Source: Methylobacter psychrophilus
GTDB taxonomy: Bacteria; Pseudomonadota; Gammaproteobacteria; Methylococcales; Methylomonadaceae
Length of the DNA stretch: 64,000 bases
Assembly (NCBI RefSeq): GCF_025583945.1
Contig: NZ_JAOEGU010000012.1
Coordinates: forward strand, 39,003-103,002
Reading direction: 5' to 3'
Within the stretch, counting starts at the first letter, position 1, and the number at the start of each line of letters is the position of its first letter. This document shows positions 59,280 through 64,000 of this stretch, piece after piece. Position numbers and translations under genes: made by a program. The notes beneath the pieces were generated by a model. It made no database searches, was not told where the DNA came from, and saw only the letters and a list, made by a program, of their open reading frames with translations.

Positions 59280-60587
59280 TTAGCTGGTTTTGTTGTGCAG
59301 TAAAACTACGTTAGAGTTATCTATTTTTACTAACAAATAAAGTCTGTCGCCTAACACCTGCCATGCTTGAGCCTGTTCCATTTCCAATTTTTGCCGCTGG
59401 TAAATACGCTTAACTTTATTTTCTTCGGTATGGTTAAGACATTTCTCGGTGACATCCGGTGCAATACCCAAATCACCCATGATAGTAGCGCCCGTACGCC
59501 GTAAATCGTGCGGTGTCCATTTGCCGCCAGTCAAAACCAGTGCTTTATTATCTTTAGAGTGGCAACTTAATATATTTTCTGTTTGACGGCTCCCAAGTTG
59601 CTTGGTGATAGATTTCTCGGACACATGGCTAGAGCCGCCCCGATTAGGGAACAACCATATGTTATTGCTGGCGTAACTGGTTAAAACTTTGAATTGCTCA
59701 AGTGCAAAGTCTGATAAATAAACCGTGTGAGCCTTGCCGTTTTTGCTGTTTTCTTTGGGGATAGTCCAAGTCTTTAATTCAAAATCAAGATCAGAAAACT
59801 TGGCTTTGGATAATTCACCGATACGACACATCGTTGACAGTGCTATCCAGACGGCGCACTCAGTCGATATTAATAAATGTGCATCAGGCATTTGACGCGC
59901 CAAGGCTCTAATTTCACTCTCGCTTAAGGTTCTGTCCCTTTCAGTTGGTTTGGTGGTCATCTTTGCAATGCTAAGGCTTGCCGTTGGATCAAACTCAATT
60001 AGGTCATAAGTAACAGCAAATCTGAACATTTGTCGAATTAGCTTTAAAATATTCCTAGCAAGATGGTTGACACCGCGCTTTTTTAATTTCCCGATTAATA
60101 ATGAAACATGCCCCTTGCGTACATCCTCGACGAATAAATCCTCCAAGTCTGGCAATACATCCTTTTCAAACATCCGGGTTATCTCGTTAATATCCTTGCG
60201 TGCAATCAAATCAGTCTCGCACCAGTTAACAAATAAATCCCTGACCGTAATACGCGCACTAAGTTTGGCTATGGCCTCCTGTTCTTTTACCTGCTGCTGC
60301 TTTGTTCTTTCTAGTTCGAGTGTTCTTTCAAGGCTTGGGTCTTTGCCTTGCTTGATAAGTTCTTTGTATGTATCACGTTCTGCGCGTGCCGCAGGTAGTT
60401 CTGCTGATTTTAAGGTCAGCCATTTTTGCTTACCATCAATCCGGTAGAAGAATCTAAACGATATGGCACCGCCTTGAGTGATAGGCCGAACGCGAATATA
60501 TAGATTTCCACCATCTGGTATTAACTGTTCTTTGTCGGTAGCCTTTACATGCTTAAAAGTCAGTGTTTTTATTCTGTTGATAGTCAT
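59280..60587 (-). CDS. int: P4-type tyrosine integrase of the island
   Basis: A 435-residue integrase with a DUF4102-like arm-binding N terminus (DGGNLYIRVRP, AELPAARAERD), a SAM-like core-binding region and a catalytic C terminus. Motifs are MCRIGELSK (Arg I near 254), HDLRRTGAT (near 360) and the nucleophile Tyr in RIYQRQK near 395. It is 217 bp from attR, the normal place for the enzyme that inserted this island into tRNA-Pro. Confidence 0.92.
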   Translation of the reverse strand: MTINRIKTLTFKHVKATDKEQLIPDGGNLYIRVRPITQGGAISFRFFYRIDGKQKWLTLKSAELPAARAERDTYKELIKQGKDPSLERTLELERTKQQQVKEQEAIAKLSARITVRDLFVNWCETDLIARKDINEITRMFEKDVLPDLEDLFVEDVRKGHVSLLIGKLKKRGVNHLARNILKLIRQMFRFAVTYDLIEFDPTASLSIAKMTTKPTERDRTLSESEIRALARQMPDAHLLISTECAVWIALSTMCRIGELSKAKFSDLDFELKTWTIPKENSKNGKAHTVYLSDFALEQFKVLTSYASNNIWLFPNRGGSSHVSEKSITKQLGSRQTENILSCHSKDNKALVLTGGKWTPHDLRRTGATIMGDLGIAPDVTEKCLNHTEENKVKRIYQRQKLEMEQAQAWQVLGDRLYLLVKIDNSNVVLLHNKTS

Positions 60588-60654
60588 TTTTATTTTCCTT
60601 GTCTTTTGGAAAAAGGGAATGGTTTGCGAAAATCAATGAGTTAACTTGGTTTTC

Positions 60655-60676
60655 CGGGATAGCATCCGGGATAGCA
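60655..60676 (+). repeat. CGGGATAGCA pair, candidate integrase arm sites (right)
   Basis: Two direct copies of CGGGATAGCA at 60655-60664 and 60667-60676, with the same 12-bp period as the pair at the left end (37598-37619). They lie between the integrase gene and attR. Confidence 0.5.
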
Positions 60677-60804
60677 ATTAAACTGATTTTTAATGTATGT
60701 TATTGTACGTTGCTGAACGTTAATATCCAATAACATAATGAATTTAAAGGGGGTTTATGGCTTTATCGGATATCGTTGAATGTTAAAAAACAACAATTTA
60801 CCGT

Positions 60805-60868
60805 TCTGGGGGACAAGGGGTCACAGGTTCAAATCCTGTCGTCCCGACCAATTGAAACAATGACTTAC
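60805..60868 (+). repeat. attR of island 1 / att of second element
   Basis: A perfect 64-bp copy of 37496-37559: the 3' end of tRNA-Pro plus 18 bp. It has no 5' tRNA half and so is not a functional tRNA. The next integrase gene ends 13 bases later, so this copy also serves as the left att of the following element. Confidence 0.92.
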
Positions 60869-60880
60869 GGGTTTTTTACT

Positions 60881-61897
60881 CTAGTCAATTTTATCCAGTG
60901 TAGTAAATTTGTCACAACTTCTTGAATTTTCCGCATACCCTTCCAAGTGTCGACTGGATAGATGAGCGTATCTTAGCACCATACTCAAATCAGCCCACCC
61001 TCCTAATTCTTTAAGTATATGTAATGGTGTTCCATTTTGGATATGCCATGATGCCCATGTATGCCTTAAATCATGCCACCGAAAATCTTCAATGCCAGCG
61101 CGTTTTAATGCATTACGCCACGATTTGGTGCTCGCATCATTAACTGTTTTACCTTTAAATGTAAATACCCGCACAGCATGCTTACCAATTTGGCTACGAA
61201 TAACCGTGAGCGCATCGTCATTTAAAGGAACGGCGATGGCTTTCTTGCCTTTTGCCTGGTCAGCATGAATCCACGCACAACGCCGTTGTATATCTATTTG
61301 CCGCCATTCAAGTTTGGTGACATTGGATTCTCGTAATCCTGTCGCTAATGTAAACCGCATCATTGCTTGAAGGTGGTCCGGTAACTCCTTCAATAAGTGA
61401 GTCGCTTCATCATGGGTAAGCCAGCGGACTCGACCTGACGGCTCTGGCAATAAACGAATACGAGGTACTGAATCAAGCCATTCCCAGTCATTTTGTGCGC
61501 GGGTCAGAATAGACCTTAATATTGCAAGCACCCGATTGACAGTTGAATTACTAACACCTGTCTGTTTTTTAGCCTGTTTTATCTGGTCTATCATGATCTT
61601 ATTTATCTCATCAAGTCGGTTATTTTGCAAATGTTCATTAAGCCATCGCAAGTGTACCTTATCTGTTTCGATGCTTTTTTTGTGGCTTTGTTCAGTTAAC
61701 CATCTGACGACGGCTTCTTGCCAAGTATGGCGGGGTTTATCACCCAAATTTTTAACTCGCCACGTCTCTGCTTTTAATTGATCATGTAATTGTTGTGCCT
61801 CCTGTTTTATTTGAGTCCCAGCAGTTTGTTGTACTCTGCGTCCGTCAGGTGCGGTGAACTGAATCCACCACGTTTCTTTTCGCTTGTAGATTGACAT
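60881..61897 (-). CDS. int: Second tyrosine integrase
   Basis: A 338-residue phage-type integrase of a different subfamily, without a DUF4102 arm. It starts SIYKRKETWWIQFTAPDGRR, has ATGLRESNVTKLEW (Arg I near 185), HDLRHTWASW near 274 and LGGWADLSMVLRYAHL with Tyr near 307. Its 3' end lies 13 bp from the shared att copy. It therefore belongs to a second element in tandem, whose other end is beyond the window. Confidence 0.92.
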   Translation of the reverse strand: MSIYKRKETWWIQFTAPDGRRVQQTAGTQIKQEAQQLHDQLKAETWRVKNLGDKPRHTWQEAVVRWLTEQSHKKSIETDKVHLRWLNEHLQNNRLDEINKIMIDQIKQAKKQTGVSNSTVNRVLAILRSILTRAQNDWEWLDSVPRIRLLPEPSGRVRWLTHDEATHLLKELPDHLQAMMRFTLATGLRESNVTKLEWRQIDIQRRCAWIHADQAKGKKAIAVPLNDDALTVIRSQIGKHAVRVFTFKGKTVNDASTKSWRNALKRAGIEDFRWHDLRHTWASWHIQNGTPLHILKELGGWADLSMVLRYAHLSSRHLEGYAENSRSCDKFTTLDKID

Positions 61898-62142
61898 GGT
61901 TTTTTATCCTCTTGCGTCGATTTGTCAATCACTTGCAGTTCTCGCCGGGGTTCAGAATAACGCCCGGACACCCAATCAGCAAGATGTTCTTTAACAAAAA
62001 TCCAGCATTTCCCTGCCTTTCTTCCCGGTACCTGTCCAGCCCTGGCTTTACGGCGTAAGACTTCTGGGTTCATTTTAAGAAAGCTGGCGGCTTCATTTAA
62101 ATCTAGCGTATTCACATTTTCTCCGGTGCAGTATTGGGTCAC
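61807..62142 (-). CDS. Excisionase-like helix-turn-helix protein
   Basis: A 111-residue protein with an N-terminal MerR/excisionase HTH (LDLNEAASFLKMNPEVLRRK, then AGQVPGRKAGKCWIF and HLADWVSG). It lies directly upstream of the second integrase and overlaps its start by about 90 bases in another frame, as phage xis-int pairs often do. It probably directs excision of the second element. Confidence 0.8.
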   Translation of the reverse strand: MTQYCTGENVNTLDLNEAASFLKMNPEVLRRKARAGQVPGRKAGKCWIFVKEHLADWVSGRYSEPRRELQVIDKSTQEDKKPCQSTSEKKRGGFSSPHLTDAEYNKLLGLK

Positions 62143-62227
62143 ACACAGTCTATGATGCTGTCACGTACGATTGGCTAATCAACAAATATCAGATATTTTG
62201 CAATCCATTTTAAAACGCCATGATTAA

Positions 62228-62716
62228 TTAAAAGTCTCTATTTGTTTCGGTGACCTTAGTTTTGCAAACACAGCAACGCTCTACATTATATTCGCGTGCA
62301 TTTAATAGAACCGGTGCGCGACAATGGTGACATTTGATAATATGAGTTATACCGCGTTGCAAATCTCTTACGACTACCCAGGCCGCAGAAAAATCAAGTT
62401 GACTGACGGGATATGATTTTTTATAAATATCAAAAGCGTTAATAATGATCCGGATGTCGCTGTTCTGGCTTCTAGAGACGACTTTTTCAAAGCAAACTGC
62501 AAACAATGTCACCTCTTTGTACTTTTTGAGCGTCCTGGTCAGTCCTTGCGTTGAATATTTTAATGCGCCCGGATGCGCAGAGCAGCCATGAAACTCCCGA
62601 TAGGTTTTCCGAAGCAGTGGTTTGGATAAGCCGGTTTCCCGATGAACAATTGAAACTCTGGCATGACGTTTCAGTAACTCCAGTGCCAATAACTGTTTAT
62701 TGATGGTTTTTAACAT
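62228..62716 (-). CDS. FlhC-like transcriptional activator (copy 2)
   Basis: A 162-residue FlhC homologue. The N-terminal helix-turn-helix region (LALELLKRHARVSIVHRETG, SKPLLRKTYREFHG) lines up with E. coli FlhC, as does the IIINAFDIYKKSYP segment. Four cysteines, CHHC near residue 134 and CCVC near 153, form the FlhC zinc site. It is 12 bp from the STAS-FlhD gene. With a FlhD partner such proteins activate transcription; in ICEs and IncC plasmids relatives switch on transfer genes. Confidence 0.82.
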   Translation of the reverse strand: MLKTINKQLLALELLKRHARVSIVHRETGLSKPLLRKTYREFHGCSAHPGALKYSTQGLTRTLKKYKEVTLFAVCFEKVVSRSQNSDIRIIINAFDIYKKSYPVSQLDFSAAWVVVRDLQRGITHIIKCHHCRAPVLLNAREYNVERCCVCKTKVTETNRDF

Positions 62717-62727
62717 ACACCACCTTA

Positions 62728-63318
62728 TTAGAGTGAGCCACTTAGACCCAGCAGAACATCCACTACGTCATGGCGTTGGGTGGTCATGCTATGAATAAAG
62801 TGAGTTGTAAAACGTGGCGAAAAGCATAACCATCCGGATTGGGCGATATGCCGAATATCTTCAATAGATAACTGAGTAAGAGCTAAGCGCATGTCGTCTT
62901 CCCCAATACCCATCGTCAACTCTGCCAGTAGTGAGTTTTCCTTGGCTAATTCACGTGCCTTGATTAACCAGGCTACATTCAGCTCATAAAAATCTACGTC
63001 ACAGGCCTTGTTTGTAAACAGTGTCCGTTGTTCAGAATAATCATCTGTATTTTTAAATGACCATTGTATACAGGCTTTAATAGAAGAACTGACGTTAGTT
63101 AACTGTAATTGCTGATTTAGAAATTCGCTGCCAAATTCTGTCACCAGTGGCTTAATAAAGGCCTGAAAAAATTCCTCAGCAAGGCTGTCAACGTCGGTAA
63201 AATCTATCGTTAATGGTTGATGATTAACAAAACATTCACGAGCTAATCGTGCCAGATTACTGCCGTGACAAGGTTGGAGTGTTTGTCGATCTGCGATGCT
63301 GCTAACAACGATATACAC
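62728..63318 (-). CDS. STAS-like (DUF4325)-FlhD fusion protein
   Basis: A 196-residue protein with two parts. Residues about 20-90 fit the DUF4325 STAS-like fold (QPLTIDFTDVDSLAEEFFQA, EFGSEFLNQQLQLTNVSSSI). Residues about 108-175 align without gaps to FlhD: YELNVAWLIKARELAKENSL corresponds to E. coli [20 protein letters not shown], followed by MGIGEDDMRLALTQLS and SPRFTTH. FlhD binds FlhC to form an activator. Classical FlhD has no STAS domain, so this is an unusual architecture. It sits between two FlhC-like genes. Confidence 0.78.
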   Translation of the reverse strand: MYIVVSSIADRQTLQPCHGSNLARLARECFVNHQPLTIDFTDVDSLAEEFFQAFIKPLVTEFGSEFLNQQLQLTNVSSSIKACIQWSFKNTDDYSEQRTLFTNKACDVDFYELNVAWLIKARELAKENSLLAELTMGIGEDDMRLALTQLSIEDIRHIAQSGWLCFSPRFTTHFIHSMTTQRHDVVDVLLGLSGSL

Positions 63319-63346
63319 TTGGGTTCTCCTGGTCGGTTATAAAGAT

Positions 63347-63916
63347 TCACTGGTTAAGCTGGTTAAGCTGGTTAGGCGTCAGTGACCCTGATTTTGTAGT
63401 GTTTTTTCGGGGCTTAACGGTCATCCATCGACGTCTTCCTGATTTATCTGCCCAGACCGCGCAGATAGGGCATTGCTGAAAGGGTTTTGGCATATTATTT
63501 ACCACCACATAACGGGCTTGGCACTGTACGCATTGCACCAGGCTTATTACACCGGCAGTCAATTGTCCGGACAGCTGCCAGGCACGATTGATGTCCAGTA
63601 AAACAGCATCGGAAGCATTTGCTTCCAGCTTGCCGGGATTAGGGTTAGTCGTAACGACACGGCAATACAAGTCATAAGCAGTAATGAGCATCTCAGCAGT
63701 GCAGGGGACTTGGTTTTGCTGTTGAGAAAAGTCGTGGATAAGGCCAAGGAAGATTGATACATGACAGTTATGTACCGAGGATCGTACAATCCAAAAGGGA
63801 TCATAAGGTAACATACCTTGTCGGGGTGAGCGCTGGTGAATAGTCTTGTAAAGACGTATGGCTGTTTTTTTGCCTAGGTTCTGTTGACGTTTCACCAATC
63901 CGGTAGAATAAGCCAT
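63347..63916 (-). CDS. FlhC-like transcriptional activator (copy 1)
   Basis: A 189-residue FlhC-like protein. LYKTIHQRSPRQGMLPYDPF matches the FlhC KLYKELRG..KGMLPFS region, followed by LITAYDLYCRVV and AWQLSGQLTAGVISLVQC. The zinc ligands are CVQC near residue 129 and CPIC near 152. The first helix of the HTH seems short compared with FlhC, so the N terminus may be truncated; a transposase-like ORF starts divergently only 11 bp away. The C terminus ends in a QLNQLNQ repeat. Confidence 0.75.
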   Translation of the reverse strand: MAYSTGLVKRQQNLGKKTAIRLYKTIHQRSPRQGMLPYDPFWIVRSSVHNCHVSIFLGLIHDFSQQQNQVPCTAEMLITAYDLYCRVVTTNPNPGKLEANASDAVLLDINRAWQLSGQLTAGVISLVQCVQCQARYVVVNNMPKPFQQCPICAVWADKSGRRRWMTVKPRKNTTKSGSLTPNQLNQLNQ

Positions 63917-63926
63917 TTTGAATGAA

Positions 63927-64000
63927 ATGAAGCGGATAAAATTAAGTGATGAAGAGTGGACTCGTATTTTGGCAAGCTTAAAAAAATTGCCTGGAGTTCA
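63927..64000 (+). CDS. Partial ORF, likely transposase start
   Basis: From ATG 63927 the frame reads MKRIKLSDEEWTRILASLKK then LPGV, open to the window edge. The LSDEEW-x-RI pattern is typical of the N terminus of IS5-like transposases. An IS inserted here could explain the short N terminus of the adjacent FlhC-like gene. Too little is visible for more. Confidence 0.5.
   Translation, partial: MKRIKLSDEEWTRILASLKKLPGV

Larger units (their letters stand above)
37560..60868. mobile_element. Integrated genomic island in tRNA-Pro (about 23.3 kb)
   Basis: The island is bounded by the 64-bp att repeat. It carries a P4-type integrase beside attR, an AlpA regulator, a D5-like primase-helicase, a single-stranded DNA-binding protein and a DUF5681 protein (replication/integration arm). 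Its cargo is a type I restriction operon with embedded toxin-antitoxin pairs, several methyltransferases and a DUF262 protein. No relaxase, type IV secretion or virion genes are seen, so it resembles an integrative mobilisable or satellite element rather than a self-transmissible one. Confidence 0.9.

Noticed and set aside
60805..60850. Second tRNA-Pro gene
   Set aside because: Only the 3' half is present; it is the attachment-site copy, not a complete tRNA.
37560..60868. Island as complete prophage or conjugative ICE
   Set aside because: No terminase, capsid, tail, relaxase or type IV secretion genes were found between the att sites.

Overview
The window reads as a gammaproteobacterial chromosome, probably from a methanotroph-like (Methylococcales-type) bacterium. 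The assignment to Gammaproteobacteria rests on the thrS-infC-rpmI-rplT-pheS-pheT-ihfA-merR order, the Gph/MupP-YciK pair and the TPP-riboswitch thiC. The methanotroph guess is only a gestalt of gene content and repeats and should be treated as inference.

Region 1 (1-37.5 kb) is core chromosome. It holds a 5'-truncated HAD phosphatase with yciK and sufT, then an HDAC-like deacetylase and an AI-2E-type permease. A sugar-nucleotide block follows (DHH phosphoesterase, cysC, mannose-1-P guanylyltransferase, galU, a family 2 glycosyltransferase), then riboswitch-controlled thiC. An intact insertion sequence (12521-13969, 20-bp inverted ends, 7-bp target duplication) sits directly behind a DUF2914 gene. 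Around it is a decaying stretch: a frameshifted H-NS-like gene, a broken family 4 glycosyltransferase and a small orphan ORF. Next come ogt-xerD-lpxA-like, nlpC/nudF/sugar dehydrogenase, htpX, a DUF2760-Hsp70 pair, an IS982 remnant, a SOUL protein, yoaA-tsaB, tRNA-Val, and the translation operon thrS to ihfA/merR. infC appears to start at a rare AUC codon.

Region 2 (37.5-60.9 kb) is an integrated element in tRNA-Pro(GGG). A perfect 64-bp direct repeat (37496-37559 and 60805-60868) marks its ends, and a P4-type integrase lies next to the right end. Its left arm is a minus-strand defence operon: hsdM, a HEPN/MNT pair, hsdS, a YoeB-type toxin-antitoxin pair, DUF2442 and hsdR. Its middle, mostly plus strand, has a ParB/MT-A70 methyltransferase, an unknown helix-turn-helix protein, a DUF4258-like protein, a DUF262 (GmrSD-like) protein and other unknown genes. 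Its right arm, minus strand, carries a ParB-Dam methyltransferase, single-stranded DNA-binding protein, a D5/P4-type primase-helicase, AlpA and the integrase. No capsid or conjugation genes are visible, so it resembles a mobilisable or satellite-type island with restriction cargo.

Region 3 (60.87 kb to the end) is the start of a second element in tandem. It has its own tyrosine integrase directly against the shared att copy and an excisionase-like HTH protein. Then comes an unusual regulatory cassette: an FlhC-like protein, a STAS-like (DUF4325) domain fused to FlhD, and a second FlhC-like protein. FlhDC homologues act as master activators of some ICEs and IncC plasmids (SetCD, AcaCD, BisDC), so this cassette is the best candidate for a little-described system here. 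A partial transposase-like ORF begins at the right edge.
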